Below, piece by piece: positions 28,061 to 39,300 of a DNA stretch of 64,000 nt (its first letter is position 1; each line of letters starts with the position of its first letter). This DNA is from Naumovozyma dairenensis CBS 421 (lineage: Eukaryota; Ascomycota; Saccharomycetes; Saccharomycetales; Saccharomycetaceae): NCBI RefSeq assembly GCF_000227115.2, contig NC_016479.1, forward strand, positions 1-64,000, given 5' to 3'. Below the pieces are notes generated by a model. It saw only the letters and a program-made list of their open reading frames with translations, was not told the DNA's origin and did no database searches. The position numbers and the translations under genes are program-made.

Positions 28061-29917
28061 ATGACAGATTCGCAACATTTGCAAGTAAGTCCCATGGCTC
28101 CAAATTTAGCAACTCCATCCAAGAGGGGACATCGACATAAAAGATCGTTTGCTATTTCAGGCGATTTTGAATTCCTAAAACAGCCTCAAACTGTACCACG
28201 GTTACATACTGAAGAGCTAGAAGTACCATTTCTAGAAGCACCTAATAATATATTTAATCCACATATTAATTTACATGATAATAATGCAACATTGTTGCCA
28301 CCACAACAAGACTTCTTGAACCTCACACCTAGGAAAAATACTACAAATACCGCTAGTCCTCGGTTCTTTGTGAGTCAAGAACCACAATTTTCATCTCCAA
28401 TTAAAGGTGTTCCAGATGCAATTATAAATTTAGATGATGCTTTGAAAACCAGACCAAGATCTTTCAAGTCTCATCGTAGAACAGAGTCAGCACCAGCTGA
28501 TTTGGAAGTCATATTACCAATGAGACCATTATCAACTCCCAATTTAAGAATTGATGAAGAAGAAGTGGATGACGATGATAGCAGTGAGAAAGATGATGAA
28601 GGTGATGATGATGGCAACAAGGAATCGAGGAAGGACATACAAGCAGGACTTTTATCACCACTTCGACCTAAAAATCCATATAATTTACGTTCCTCAAGTG
28701 GTAAAGATGGTAATAGTAATCGTAACTCACCGTTGATTAGCTACAATGAATCGCCGACGAAGAAAAAAACATTATCGCATAATAAAACAGAGCAAAATGG
28801 TGATGATAATGATAGTAATGGTACAAATGGTAACGAAGCCAATGATAGCAATAATACTGCTAATAATATTAGCGCCAACACTACTAATAATGGTCGAACA
28901 AACATTAATAATAAATTCAATACTTTAAAGATACAAAGACAAAAGGAAAGATATTTCCATTATACCAATCAATTTCCTATTAGTAAGCCTCCCATAGTAC
29001 AAGCACAGACATTAAGTGAGAAAAAATCATCTGCGTCTCTAACATCATCCAATATTTCAAAAACACCAGGATCATACGCTTACACTCCATCGAAACAATT
29101 ATCTACTCCTGGAACACCATTTTCCATTTCTAATAAAGATACGTTGCCAAGCCTGAGGAACGAGGGTTTGAGGTGTGAAGATAGTAAAAGACGTCCAATA
29201 AGTCCTGTAAACCGTCATCACCAGGAACATCAATTATTTTCACCGCAAAGGCTGCATCCTTCATATGGCTCATCGACAGCAAAAAGGCGTGGTAGTAGTG
29301 GTAGCAATGTTATATATTCATCCTTTAAATTTGAAAGTAGAGAATATGATATACCCTATGAAAAAGATCTGCAGAAATCAACTGCGCCAGCTAATAAAAA
29401 AAACATAAATGACACCGTAAACACAATGTACTCATCTCCATGTTCATCCTCGATCACAACTATTGGTATAGTGTCCGATGATAGTGATGTCGGTAAGCAT
29501 CAAACGAATCATAACATACAATTCCATCCTACCAACAATATTGAGGGACATGTTGAAATAAGTGTAGACAAAGGTACAGCATATGCATATCCGCTGTCGA
29601 AAGATATTCTCCTGGGAGAACCCGGTGACAAAGTAGATTTAACGTTAATGGATGCAAATTCTAAAACGCTAGTTAAAGGATTAAACGAATTTTCATTTGA
29701 AGAGGATGGTAAATCTCATTGTGAATTGGGTGGAAATAATAGATGTATCGAAGATGATAAATCGAAAGGGAATTTCACAAAGGAAGGCAGGCTCAACAAT
29801 GTCACAAAAGAACAATTAAGAAGTGTAAGTGATAGTACACTTGAGACGAAAAATCAAAAGAATAAAAATAAAAGGAAATCAAGATTAAGTACATTTATGA
29901 GTTTTTTTTCTAAATAG
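28061..29917 (+). CDS. LRE1: Lre1/Hlr1-type regulator of cell wall integrity and PKA signalling
   Basis: In S. cerevisiae Lre1 (and its duplicate Hlr1) affects cell-wall composition and laminarinase resistance and inhibits the Cbk1 kinase. 618 residues (583 there). Conserved islands in a disordered protein are TPSKRGHRHKRSFAISGDFEFLKQP at the N-terminus, ASPRFFVSQEPQFSSPIKG leading into VPDAIINLDDALKTRPRSFKSHRR, LLSPLRPK, AYTPSKQLSTPGTP, SKDILLGEPGDKVDL and a basic C-terminus KRKSRLSTFMSFFSK. Between them are Asn/Asp-rich insertions. The repeated basic-Ser motifs (HKRSFA, SHRRTESAP) look like Cbk1/PKA-type phosphosites. Synteny with PBN1 and APA1 points to LRE1 rather than HLR1. Confidence 0.93.
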   Translation: MTDSQHLQVSPMAPNLATPSKRGHRHKRSFAISGDFEFLKQPQTVPRLHTEELEVPFLEAPNNIFNPHINLHDNNATLLPPQQDFLNLTPRKNTTNTASPRFFVSQEPQFSSPIKGVPDAIINLDDALKTRPRSFKSHRRTESAPADLEVILPMRPLSTPNLRIDEEEVDDDDSSEKDDEGDDDGNKESRKDIQAGLLSPLRPKNPYNLRSSSGKDGNSNRNSPLISYNESPTKKKTLSHNKTEQNGDDNDSNGTNGNEANDSNNTANNISANTTNNGRTNINNKFNTLKIQRQKERYFHYTNQFPISKPPIVQAQTLSEKKSSASLTSSNISKTPGSYAYTPSKQLSTPGTPFSISNKDTLPSLRNEGLRCEDSKRRPISPVNRHHQEHQLFSPQRLHPSYGSSTAKRRGSSGSNVIYSSFKFESREYDIPYEKDLQKSTAPANKKNINDTVNTMYSSPCSSSITTIGIVSDDSDVGKHQTNHNIQFHPTNNIEGHVEISVDKGTAYAYPLSKDILLGEPGDKVDLTLMDANSKTLVKGLNEFSFEEDGKSHCELGGNNRCIEDDKSKGNFTKEGRLNNVTKEQLRSVSDSTLETKNQKNKNKRKSRLSTFMSFFSK

Positions 29918-30395
29918 TACTTTCCTTTCCTTGTAGAAAACATGTTGGTCATTTTTCCAACCAATATATAATAATGTACATATTAGATTCTTTAAGTTAA
30001 TGTATACCTTTTTTACTATATATATCCTTTATTGTATAAACTTCACCAATTAAACTTTAAACTATGTTAACAAAACTTTAATGCCATATTAGATTTTAGG
30101 GTACTTTTCTAGCTGAAGTTAGAAGTAAATAAGGTGTGCACACCCGATTGTAACAGCTGGCTATAGCCGTCTTGGTGGTGATTACTATTTACATTGATTA
30201 TTGTATATGTTCAAATGCATACTATAGTCTATATTATATGTTCAGTGTGTCTCCGGCGGTGAATCTATGTAATTCTTACCACCGTATATATCTATACATC
30301 TACGTTTAAGTTTACATACATTAAATACAGTCGGATTCAGTGGAAGAGTATGCCTATATGCCTGGGTAAACAGTAAGCTTCTATTTACATGTTCG
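29918..30395. other. 478-bp LRE1-APA1 convergent spacer
   Basis: 3' ends of two convergent genes; AT-rich, no gene. It contains a perfect 12-bp palindrome, GGTGTGCACACC, at 30133-30144 of unknown role. Confidence 0.6.
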
Positions 30396-31325
30396 TCATA
30401 TTTGTATTTGACCTAAGGTGTTAGGAAAACCGCATTCTAATAGCACACTGTTTAATAATTGAGGATTCTCAACAATTTGATCAAAGACATCTTGAAATTT
30501 TACTAGGACTATACCTAAATAACCCACTGAATTAAATCCAATCCTCAAAGTCCTTGCTTTTGTACTGGAACGTGGAATTAAACAAATCCAATTCTTTGTC
30601 AGTATGAGATTGTGACTAATGAATGTTTCATTCTGACAGACAGTTTTTAATTTCTGTAACAATATTTTATAACAGCGCTGTAAGAAGGTTTCATCAATTT
30701 CATTTGTGGACTTCGGTAACGGTAAGACAAAGTGAGCAAATGAGATGTTTCTATCTTGTAATGGTTCTTCATTTTTAATAGTCGATGAGAAATGATATTC
30801 CCTTGAAAGTAACTTATCTTGAAATGGTGACAAATCAGAGGGTAACTTAATTAATTGTAAATGTTTGTGATCTAATGATGATCCACTTGCTGGCCCACAA
30901 TTATAGAAAATAGTGTGTCTAGATTGTTCATTATTTTCATCTAAGTGAGCGATCAATTCATAAAATTGTAATAGTTCCTTTGATGTTAACGATGAAGTTT
31001 GATGTTTGAATTCATTAGTAACTAATAAAGAATGTTCAGATATGATGGGATATTTATTTAATACTAACTTGTATTCTTTGTCTTGAAATAAGTCCTCCAG
31101 AACAGTTAATTCCGGTTCTGAATTACCTAAAGGATCTACATTTTTAGGAGTGTCTCCACGTTCAGGTTTTTTTAATAAACTTGGAGCAAAACTCACTACA
31201 TATTGCATTCCAGTATTGGAATCATTAACCGTTCTTGAGTCAGTTTGAAGGAACTTTAAATGGCCATTATTGTAAGCCAGATCATATTTTTCTTTGATTA
31301 GTTGTGATATGTTTGCAGGAAACAT
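30396..31325 (-). CDS. APA1: Diadenosine tetraphosphate phosphorylase (ATP adenylyltransferase)
   Basis: Cleaves Ap4A with phosphate to ATP and ADP, controlling dinucleoside polyphosphate levels in the cytoplasm. 309 residues (321 in S. cerevisiae). The HIT-superfamily catalytic motif is GPASGSSLDHKHLQLIKLP at about residues 143-161; the second His of HKHLQ is the nucleophile position. FAHFVLPLP and KNWICLIPRSS are family blocks, and the C-terminus LLECGFPNT is conserved. The tail is a few residues shorter than in S. cerevisiae. Confidence 0.95.
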   Translation of the reverse strand: MFPANISQLIKEKYDLAYNNGHLKFLQTDSRTVNDSNTGMQYVVSFAPSLLKKPERGDTPKNVDPLGNSEPELTVLEDLFQDKEYKLVLNKYPIISEHSLLVTNEFKHQTSSLTSKELLQFYELIAHLDENNEQSRHTIFYNCGPASGSSLDHKHLQLIKLPSDLSPFQDKLLSREYHFSSTIKNEEPLQDRNISFAHFVLPLPKSTNEIDETFLQRCYKILLQKLKTVCQNETFISHNLILTKNWICLIPRSSTKARTLRIGFNSVGYLGIVLVKFQDVFDQIVENPQLLNSVLLECGFPNTLGQIQI

Positions 31326-32363
31326 TATTAGTTTTTATTAACTCTTAGGTAGTCGTTCTTAGAGGACTCTTCAATAGTACCAGCACTACATCTAAGACAG
31401 ATGTTGTTGTTTTTTTCAACTCATAAATTCACATATATTAATTTTGCTTAGAAATGAACAAATAAAGCCACGAAGTCCGAATGTGAAAGACACTACTAGC
31501 GGGTCTCGTGAAGTGACGGACGACTTTTATGTCGAGTTTCGTGTTCTCGTGTTCCTTTGTTTACATTTATTTTGTTTTCGTTTTCCCCCTTTCGTTCGGG
31601 CGCGTCGCGCAAGACACTGGGAAGGAAAATTTAATTTCCCCTTTAGTAAAGGTCTAGACCCCTTCAAGACCAGCCTTTCACAAACTTTAAACTAAAGGAA
31701 GCTGTTGTTTTTAGAAGCTTTTTCAAAAATTCCCCACATTTGTTCCTTCCCTTTTTGCTGAGTTAATCGCGCTTCGCGAAGAAATCAACGCACAAAACTG
31801 GCAGAAAGAGAAATGAGAAAAAAAGCAAAGATATTGCCGGGCCTGGATTTTGGGAGATAAGCCGTGGCTTTGAAGTCACTAAACTGAGAAACCCCGGTAC
31901 CAAGGCTTATCGGGGAATAGTGGCCGATGACCGGGACATTGTGTGATAAAAGTAAGGGATCGGTCCCCGGTGACCCAAAATGGTAATTGGTGGCGGACGC
32001 GTCAAAAAAACCAAAAACCAATTTCAAAGTTGCGAAGGTTTTTCTTTGTCCGTCTATCTGCGTGGGAGAGTCTGACTCTTTTTGGGATTTGGGTTTTCCT
32101 CAAGTTCCTTCGAGAAGAGGTCCGCAGAACCTCGAGGTGAAAAAGTTTTCAATTTGGAAAATCACCACGCCAGCCTCGATAATTTATTTCCATTTCCATT
32201 TCTCAATTCTGCCAAGTATAAAAAGATCTTGGAAACAAAATACCTTCATTATCTGTTTCCCATCTTTCTTAACCTGTCTCAAAACAATTCTCTCTTCCCT
32301 TCCTTTATTTTTTCTTACATATTAGTATCAAACTCAAACATACAAAAAAGTTTATCACTAAAA
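31326..32363. promoter_or_regulatory. 1-kb divergent promoter region, APA1 / small cell-surface protein
   Basis: GC-richer than most spacers. It has TATAAAAAG at 32217-32225, about 140 bp before the small gene's ATG, followed by a long pyrimidine/A-rich leader typical of a strongly expressed yeast gene. CTTCGCGAAG (31772-31781) is a perfect palindrome. Open frames here (for example 31444-31695) are not credible genes. Confidence 0.5.
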
Positions 32364-32582
32364 ATGCAATTTAAGACTATTGTTGCCGCTTTCGCTACTG
32401 TTGCCGCTGTTCAAGCTGCTAACGCTACTAACCAATCTACCAATGCTACCAATGCTACAAACGGTTCTAACGGTTCTAACGGAAGCACCACCAGAATCTC
32501 TACCGGTGCTGCTTCCTCTAATACTTTGAGTGCTGGTATCTTCGGTGCTGCTGTTGCTGCTGGTGTCGCTTTCTTATTCTAA
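32364..32582 (+). CDS. Small secreted, probably GPI-anchored Asn/Ser/Thr-rich protein (YCL048W-A-like)
   Basis: 72 residues. The frame is open further upstream, but the ATG at 32364 starts a clean signal peptide ([18 protein letters not shown]). It is followed by a ~35-residue stretch with seven N-glycosylation sequons in near-repeat ([13 protein letters not shown]) and then a Ser/Ala/Gly segment and a hydrophobic C-terminus, [17 protein letters not shown], as in GPI attachment signals. Codons are the strongly preferred yeast set (GCT, TCT, GGT, ACC), indicating high expression. The place between APA1 and SPS22 matches YCL048W-A of S. cerevisiae. The function is unknown; a cell-wall mannoprotein is the inference. 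Confidence 0.8.
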   Translation: MQFKTIVAAFATVAAVQAANATNQSTNATNATNGSNGSNGSTTRISTGAASSNTLSAGIFGAAVAAGVAFLF

Positions 32583-33712
32583 GTTTAGTATAATTGGAGG
32601 GAAAAAAATTACATCTAAAAATTCATTCAAAACCTTTTTTTGTTAATTTTAATTTAACCTAAAAAAGGATTCAGATCATCACTATTGCTATAGATATTAT
32701 GGGACACCATCAAGTTACTGGTTCGAGGTATATTCAAACTGAAAAAAATGTAACTACTAATTTTTGTTATTATTCATTCAAAATAATAAAATGAGAATAT
32801 TGATTTTTTCAAGGACAAAATATAATATAATCTTTTAATATTTTTTTTACTGTATTCAATTCGTTGCTATTATTATTATTTTTTATGTTAATTTCCTTTT
32901 TTTCTTATCTACTAATTTGATATGATTTAGTCTAACATAATTTTTAATATAAAATAATATAATATAATTTATTCTCTTACTTTAATTAATAACTCGTTCT
33001 TTCGTTATTTCTTTTAAACGGCCTATTCGAGCACTAACAAAGGTATCGAAGCTACATATATGGACTAATTAAATGTAAAAGAACCGATGTGAGCTTTTGA
33101 CTTGGCCTTTATGCCTTAGTACAAACCATTTATCTACAATTTAAGGTAACTTGTTTCTGATAAGAACACATCTCGTTCCCATAAGGTATATGATACGCCT
33201 AAGATAATGCTTGACATACGTATCGGTCTAGAATACTACATGATCTGCGGTGAACTAGCTATATGGAAGAAAAGGAGCCACACCTCCAAGGAGCCAGCTA
33301 CAAGTGATATGTAGTAAACAATGACAGGACGAATAATATAATCTAACCTTATACGCTCAACTTTACTGACTCGATTTGTTCGGTTGTATCATGAGGACAA
33401 TCATCTTTCTGTGTCTAATCTTCATGTTGATATGCGCCACGAGTGCCCCAATTTTCCGGTTGACAAGGAACTGGAATTTTTAGACGACACTAAAAACTGG
33501 CATCTTTGTGACACAAATAGATGGGGCAAATCAGATATATACATATATATAAATAAATAGACGTTCATTTTTTGTGATATTTACTATGAGAGGGATGTTT
33601 GAGCTCATTTTTCTTTTTTTCTTTCATTGAAATATCTCACACAGAACATATTAAACTACTATTTACAGTTTAACAAAAGAAAGTATTGAAATTAATAAAA
33701 GGAAAAGAAAGA
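32583..33712. other. 1.1-kb spacer upstream of SPS22
   Basis: Very AT-rich for the first 400 bp, probably the 3' region of the small surface-protein gene; no gene found. It ends in the SPS22 promoter with two middle-sporulation elements. Confidence 0.6.
33510..33578. promoter_or_regulatory. Two middle-sporulation elements (Ndt80 sites) of SPS22
   Basis: GACACAAAT (33510-33518, plus) and ATCACAAAA (33570-33578, minus) both fit the MSE consensus DNCRCAAAW fully. They lie about 135-205 bp upstream of the start. SPS22 is a mid-sporulation gene in S. cerevisiae. Confidence 0.6.
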
Positions 33713-35290
33713 ATGAGATTGTACATTATCAATATAATTGGTTTATCGTTGTTCTATTCAGCAACTTTGGTTTTTTCTACTGTAATAAACCATCAACAAC
33801 CATTTGAAGTAAATAAGAAATTTGTTAAAATTAATACTAATCTCAAGCCTTCGCCTCATAACGTTGTGCCAGTCGACCGTAACCACAAGTATAAAAGAGA
33901 TTTTGCTGATCTCGACTATGAAGAGAATGAATTCAAGGAAAACCTTAATGCAAAACAAGAAAATAAAGATAAAAAAAGGGTGATAAAATCATTGGTTAAA
34001 ACAAACGAAGTCATACCAGAAATTTGTAGAGAAAAGGAACATATTATTGGAAATGTACAAGCTTTAAGTGCTCTACAATCACAATGTGAAGAAATACAAG
34101 GATCGTTAAAATTCTCTGATTTCAATGGACCAATAGTTGACTTAGGTAATATAAAAATTATTCATGGAGATATGATAATAGAAGATGTTAATGATTTAGT
34201 GCAATTCCAAGCTCCAAATTTAATAACCATTGATGGAAATTTTGTTTTGAAAAGTTTAACTTCATTGGTCCATATTGAAATACCAAATTTGATCTTAGCA
34301 AAATCTTTAGATTGGAAAATAATCCCAATTTTAAATAGTCTAGAGATGAATAATAATCTAGAAAGTGTTAACAAAATATACATTATCTCAGATACATCAT
34401 TAACTAATCTAGACTCGTTCTCGAAAGTAGATGATGTTGAAATATTTAATATTAATAATAATAGGTTTTTGGAAACAATTAAGGCCAACATAAAGGTCGT
34501 TTCTAAGCAATTAAGTATTCATGCAAATTCAAAAGAATTAGAATTGGAAATGCCATATTTGAAAACAGTTGAAAATATTACAATTAGAGACACTACTTCA
34601 ATTTGGTTGCCAAGCTTAGAATATATTGATAGTTCGATGGAATTTATTGAGAATTACTTTACTGATCTAAAGATACCAACTTTAAAATATATAGGTGGGA
34701 CTCTGGGAATTATTGCCAATAATAAATTGACAAATGTTGATTTTAATAATGTTACCAATATTGAAGGTGGACTAATGATCGAAAATAACTTAAATCTGGA
34801 AAGAATTGATTTTTTGGATTCATTAAAACTAATAGGAGGTGCCATCCATTTTGAAGGTAAATTTAAAGAAATAAAATTCGAAAATTTAAAGTTAGTTAAG
34901 GGCAGTGCATTTATTAAAAGCAGTTCAGACTCACTAAATTGTAATCAATGGCTGACTCCTGTTAATGGTCGTTCGATAATCAGAGGTGGTAAAATTAAAT
35001 GTACATCAGGGAGAAAATTTAATACAATTAATCTCGATGAAGATGGGGCAATTATACCCGGAAACGATAATGAGAATGGCGAAGAGTTTGATGATAATAC
35101 GGAAAATGTTGGTACTAAAGGTGGAGAAAATCCATTTTCTATTAAAAATAAGAGAAAGAAACATTCAAAAAAAGCAAGAAAAGGTGTTAAAGTAACAAAT
35201 TCCGGTTCGAAATTCGGAACCTCACTTAGATTAAGAATACACTTGATTATTTTAGTTTGTCTGGGTTTCGTTACTTTATCTCCTTTCTAA
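33686..35290 (+). CDS. SPS22: Sporulation-specific GPI-anchored cell-wall protein (Ecm33/Sps2 family)
   Basis: In S. cerevisiae Sps22 acts redundantly with Sps2 in beta-glucan layer organisation of the spore wall. 534 residues from 33686, but the ATG at 33713 gives a better signal peptide (MRLYIINIIGLSLFYSATLVFS). Two leucine-rich receptor-L-type domains follow, with repeated patterns such as NLITIDGNFVLKSLTSLVHIEIPNL and TLKYIGGTLGIIANNKLTNVDFNNVTNIEGGLMIENNLNL. Cysteines in EICREKE, QSQCEEI and LNCNQW are family positions. A basic, Ser-rich stretch then a hydrophobic end (LIILVCLGFVTLSPF) form the GPI signal. Synteny with POF1 supports SPS22. Confidence 0.93.
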   Translation: MKLIKGKERMRLYIINIIGLSLFYSATLVFSTVINHQQPFEVNKKFVKINTNLKPSPHNVVPVDRNHKYKRDFADLDYEENEFKENLNAKQENKDKKRVIKSLVKTNEVIPEICREKEHIIGNVQALSALQSQCEEIQGSLKFSDFNGPIVDLGNIKIIHGDMIIEDVNDLVQFQAPNLITIDGNFVLKSLTSLVHIEIPNLILAKSLDWKIIPILNSLEMNNNLESVNKIYIISDTSLTNLDSFSKVDDVEIFNINNNRFLETIKANIKVVSKQLSIHANSKELELEMPYLKTVENITIRDTTSIWLPSLEYIDSSMEFIENYFTDLKIPTLKYIGGTLGIIANNKLTNVDFNNVTNIEGGLMIENNLNLERIDFLDSLKLIGGAIHFEGKFKEIKFENLKLVKGSAFIKSSSDSLNCNQWLTPVNGRSIIRGGKIKCTSGRKFNTINLDEDGAIIPGNDNENGEEFDDNTENVGTKGGENPFSIKNKRKKHSKKARKGVKVTNSGSKFGTSLRLRIHLIILVCLGFVTLSPF

Positions 35291-35472
35291 AAAAAAGTTC
35301 AAAAAAAACTATCCCTCAAAAATTTGCTTTTTTTCCTGATTTATTCTGTATTTTTGATTCCTTTTTAACTTATTGAATTAGATAATGTATATATATATAT
35401 ATATTTGTTCCAATTACCATAGTATTGTTCCTCTGAACTTACTCCTATATAATCAAAATCATGGTATATTTC

Positions 35473-36264
35473 TCAGAAAAGTTTGGAACTTCGCGAGAAA
35501 ATGTAGTCAATAATCTTATCTGGTAACTTGTCCGTCAGTATGCTCTTATCTCTACCTGTATTAACTAGCTCTCTTATTTCAGATGAAGATACTGAAGAGT
35601 ATCGTTCATCATTCGAAAGAACATGGATTCTTGCACCCCACTGCCTAGGTATTATGGGCTCATATTTTCCTGCCAAAATATCTGCTGAGTAGGATAGCTG
35701 TTTCATTAGTTGGTCAGACCCTATTCTTGTCAAACAACAAAATTCTACTTCCTCCATAAATATTTCCAATGCCTCAAGGACAGTAATTGGAAGATAATAC
35801 TTCGGATCAAAGATTCGAATAATAGTATCAAATCCAACCAGATATACAATATCACCTTCAGATGTTGGATAAAAATCTGTTTTGATAATTTCAGTCTTAT
35901 CAATAAATTTTCCAAAAATTGTGATGGCGACAGAGACACTTATATTTTCATTCTCAGAAAGTAAATTAGCCATCAGACACATCATTTCCATCCTGTTGGG
36001 AAACGCTGCTGGTGTAGGTGCTTTATCTGCATTATTTGTTGATAACAAAAGTAAAACGTGAATTTTGTTATGATCAACTAATTTCTGCTTGTAAAATTCT
36101 AAACTCTTCTTGACTAAAGTGTAGTGGCCGTAATGAGGAGGATTGAAAGACGAGTCCAATACCAGAAGTTTTTCTACTTTAGTTAGGTTTTCTTTTCCAT
36201 GTATAACCTGGAACTTGTTGTTCGATTCTCTGAATTGCTCATATAGTTTGGAATAGTTCATCAT
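35473..36264 (-). CDS. POF1: Nucleotidyltransferase-fold protein Pof1 (NMN adenylyltransferase-like)
   Basis: Related to nicotinamide mononucleotide adenylyltransferases; linked in S. cerevisiae to NAD+ metabolism, filamentation and protein quality control. 263 residues (258 there). The N-terminal block VLDSSFNPPHYGHYTLVKKSLEF carries the (H/T)xGH adenylyltransferase motif as HYGH, and the C-terminal SVSSSEIRELVNTGR matches the SxSTxIR-type nucleotide-binding motif. The ATG one codon in (MNYSKLYEQF) is an equally good start. The 409-bp spacer upstream of it, shared with the EMC1 3' end, shows nothing else. Confidence 0.92.
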   Translation of the reverse strand: MMNYSKLYEQFRESNNKFQVIHGKENLTKVEKLLVLDSSFNPPHYGHYTLVKKSLEFYKQKLVDHNKIHVLLLLSTNNADKAPTPAAFPNRMEMMCLMANLLSENENISVSVAITIFGKFIDKTEIIKTDFYPTSEGDIVYLVGFDTIIRIFDPKYYLPITVLEALEIFMEEVEFCCLTRIGSDQLMKQLSYSADILAGKYEPIIPRQWGARIHVLSNDERYSSVSSSEIRELVNTGRDKSILTDKLPDKIIDYIFSRSSKLF

Positions 36265-36673
36265 GTATTCATGTAATCCCTCCTGGTTATTGTACTATAC
36301 CCAGAAATTGGAGGGGTACCATCATGGTATAGGCATTGAGTTTCCTTGAGACAGTTTCCATATAAACTCAAAAGAATATTCTTGATCTAACTTTCGAAAC
36401 AGTAAGTGTCGAACAAACAGCTCGAAACTTTGATGAAGGCTTTTGCTAGCGCCGTATTTTTTGAATATCTCTCTCCTCTTGGACGTAATGTAGTTAGTAC
36501 ATACTATTACTGATTTCTAGCATACTTGTTTTCTAGAAGGTATAATGACAGCAAGATTACGAGGTCGATATAGTTGAGTACACACAATAGCTAAGGATAT
36601 CATAGTGACATTTATATATGTGGATGCTAATGAAAGTTTATTATATATGGCATACATAATGATACTTTACATA

Positions 36674-38944
36674 CTACTCTTTAACTAGCCACATTGCTTT
36701 CAACTTCTTGGTAATAACGAAAGGACGGATAAAGTAACATAGTAGAAGCATCACGATCATTGTTACTAATAATTTGCCCTTTTCAAAATTTGGCCTCATA
36801 ACATCAAATTGTCCAGATGGGGAAATCCTAGTACAGAATATATCATTACCAATATCACAGATAATACTAGTGGATTCTAAATTTGTTGGAAGTGAAATTA
36901 TTTTAGAGCCTTCACCCATTAGAAGATTTCTAAAATGTGTAATTACGAAATGGTCATTAATTGGAATTGCAGCCACATATGGACTTGCCATAAACTCCTT
37001 CTTGTCTGAATCGGTCATATCTTTCTCTTCTTTACGTCTAGCATTTAAAACAAATTTTGGAATAAACGTTATTTGGCCACTTTCTAATTCCATAATAATT
37101 GCATCGACAGAGATACCAAATTTCGTTTTAGACAATGTCATTGTTTTTATTATTTCGGGGAATAAAAATGATTTGCTTACAATTTCTGGGAGGTTTGCAC
37201 CCAATAACGCGTTACCAGCACTTTCTGGATTGGATAACCTTTGATTTGGTATCAATGATTCATATAATTCAATCACAGCAATTTTTGTTTCAGGAACAGG
37301 CTCAGAACTAAAATAGGAATAGATTATCCAATGTTCACCAAATATCAAGTTGATAGGTAGATTGAAATCTGGTTTGTCTTCTTGTTTTTCGTTAACTAAC
37401 AATTGTCCAGTTAAGGTATCGATGACGTTGATATAGATTTCGCCAGTATCTTTATTGGTAATAATTAACGCTGCCAGATTTGGATACAAATACTTATATG
37501 AGACGTCCCTATTCCCTAGAACATTCGCAATTGATACTGGTTTTGTTGAAATATCCTTCTCAACAAAGTTTATAATTTCTTGGTTTGGTAATAATTCGAA
37601 ACTCCAAGTATGTATAAGTTCACCATTTTCTGAGTTCATAACGTAACCAGTAACACCATGTTTATCATGATCTGTTACATAGATCGTATCTGAATTGTTA
37701 ATGTTTTTATCCTGACCCCCAAGATTTATGGTGGCTTTTTTACCGTCCTTACTTTTAACCAAATAATAATCGTTTTCTAATCCTTTATCGGTCACTCTTT
37801 TAAAAGATATAACGTCATTTACTGCAACTCTTCCACTAGTGAGGAATTTGGGATTGTTTCTGTTGGATAAATCATATTTCTCGAAACTACCGTCCTCTGC
37901 AACTACAACCAATTTATCAGTGGTGGGGACAAAATCAAGGAATTTTATGTTTGTCAATTTAGTCTTTAGAGACCAGACCTTTTTACCGTTATGAACAATA
38001 TCTAATGCAATAAGTTCATTTGCTTCAGTGGCGACGATTAAGTATTTAGAGAACCCAAACTTCAAATTTTGATTTTCAATAAACTTTGAGTCAAACTCTT
38101 CGTTATTATTCAAAGATAAGATATCAGTCAACACTCTACCTGGATTATAGCCATTCCTTTCCATCAATTGTAAAAATCTTTTCCAATTCATAGTCAACCT
38201 AGTAAAATATGCTAATATTGGGTTCGATGTATTATTTTCGATTATCATTTCATCTAATACATTTTCCATTGATTTATCAGCAATTTCCACTACAGTATGA
38301 GCATTAATCTCATTCCAGAGTTCATTTCTAGTCCATTCGTTTACTAATTCGCCATTATTGTAAGATTGAAACACGTAGCTGGAATTATCAAGTAATGAAA
38401 AAACCTTCAAACTGGATACATAATTAGTAGAAAGCAGTACGATATCTTTTACAGTTGCTGGTAAGATAGCATGGAATAGCGTCAATTTGGATTCAGGATC
38501 AATCACTTGGATCAATTCATTCGAACGTTTAATGTTCTCGAGGTTCGGTTTACAAGAAGGTTTAAAATCTGTAAGGTCAATGGTAAAATTCTGAACGGGG
38601 TATCCATGTAAACTTTCATAGGTTTCTAATTTGCCTGTCTTATCGTTCTGTAAAACAAAATTAGCAGAATTTGGGATCATCATGGCATCCGATACTTTAT
38701 AATCTAATAGATTTCTTGAAATTAGGGAACCATCAGTTTCATTCACATAGGCTAATAAAGTCTTGCTGTCGAGTTCTGACAAAATAACCAATATATCATC
38801 GAGCGAATTTTCTAAAACACAATTGTAGGTTCCGATATTCTGTATTTGCCAATCTACCGTATAAGCTTCATCAGCAAATACTGCAGTAACAATTGAATTT
38901 TTCAAATAAAAGAACAGCAGAAAAAAAATAGTCAACGGTGCCAT
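36674..38944 (-). CDS. EMC1: ER membrane protein complex subunit 1
   Basis: Largest lumenal subunit of the EMC insertase for tail-anchored and polytopic membrane proteins. 756 residues (760 in S. cerevisiae). The signal peptide MAPLTIFFLLFFYLKNSIVTAVFA is followed by DEAYTVDWQIQNIG, the conserved mature start. A large beta-propeller (PQQ-like) lumenal region follows, then a C-terminal DUF1620 block with EKDMTDSDKKEFMASPYVAAIP and SLPTNLESTSIICDIGNDIF. One membrane segment, LVTMIVMLLLCYFIRPFVI, ends near the C-terminus with a short cytosolic tail. Confidence 0.95.
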   Translation of the reverse strand: MAPLTIFFLLFFYLKNSIVTAVFADEAYTVDWQIQNIGTYNCVLENSLDDILVILSELDSKTLLAYVNETDGSLISRNLLDYKVSDAMMIPNSANFVLQNDKTGKLETYESLHGYPVQNFTIDLTDFKPSCKPNLENIKRSNELIQVIDPESKLTLFHAILPATVKDIVLLSTNYVSSLKVFSLLDNSSYVFQSYNNGELVNEWTRNELWNEINAHTVVEIADKSMENVLDEMIIENNTSNPILAYFTRLTMNWKRFLQLMERNGYNPGRVLTDILSLNNNEEFDSKFIENQNLKFGFSKYLIVATEANELIALDIVHNGKKVWSLKTKLTNIKFLDFVPTTDKLVVVAEDGSFEKYDLSNRNNPKFLTSGRVAVNDVISFKRVTDKGLENDYYLVKSKDGKKATINLGGQDKNINNSDTIYVTDHDKHGVTGYVMNSENGELIHTWSFELLPNQEIINFVEKDISTKPVSIANVLGNRDVSYKYLYPNLAALIITNKDTGEIYINVIDTLTGQLLVNEKQEDKPDFNLPINLIFGEHWIIYSYFSSEPVPETKIAVIELYESLIPNQRLSNPESAGNALLGANLPEIVSKSFLFPEIIKTMTLSKTKFGISVDAIIMELESGQITFIPKFVLNARRKEEKDMTDSDKKEFMASPYVAAIPINDHFVITHFRNLLMGEGSKIISLPTNLESTSIICDIGNDIFCTRISPSGQFDVMRPNFEKGKLLVTMIVMLLLCYFIRPFVITKKLKAMWLVKE

Positions 38945-39300
38945 TTCGATCCTCTAGATTATTTGACGGAAAGATTTGAGATCTTGATTATCTTTGTTAC
39001 TTTCACTACAAATAAGAGATGGTCCTTTTCATAAATATAAAAACATTTTACTAAATTGTAATTCCATTATAAACCCAATATTAATGTTACATCAGTACAC
39101 CGCGCCCAATCTTTTGAATGGTTCAGAAGTTTCAAGAAACAATGAGAGAGTATCGTTATGATGAAGGCAACTTTTATTGTGGGCGGATACAGTTTTTTTG
39201 GTAAAGGCTTTTTTATTTATGGATCTGACTTTTTATAACTCATCTAGACTTATAGATTATATAGTTTCTATGTATGTGCAGTATATTTCGTTCCGACTAT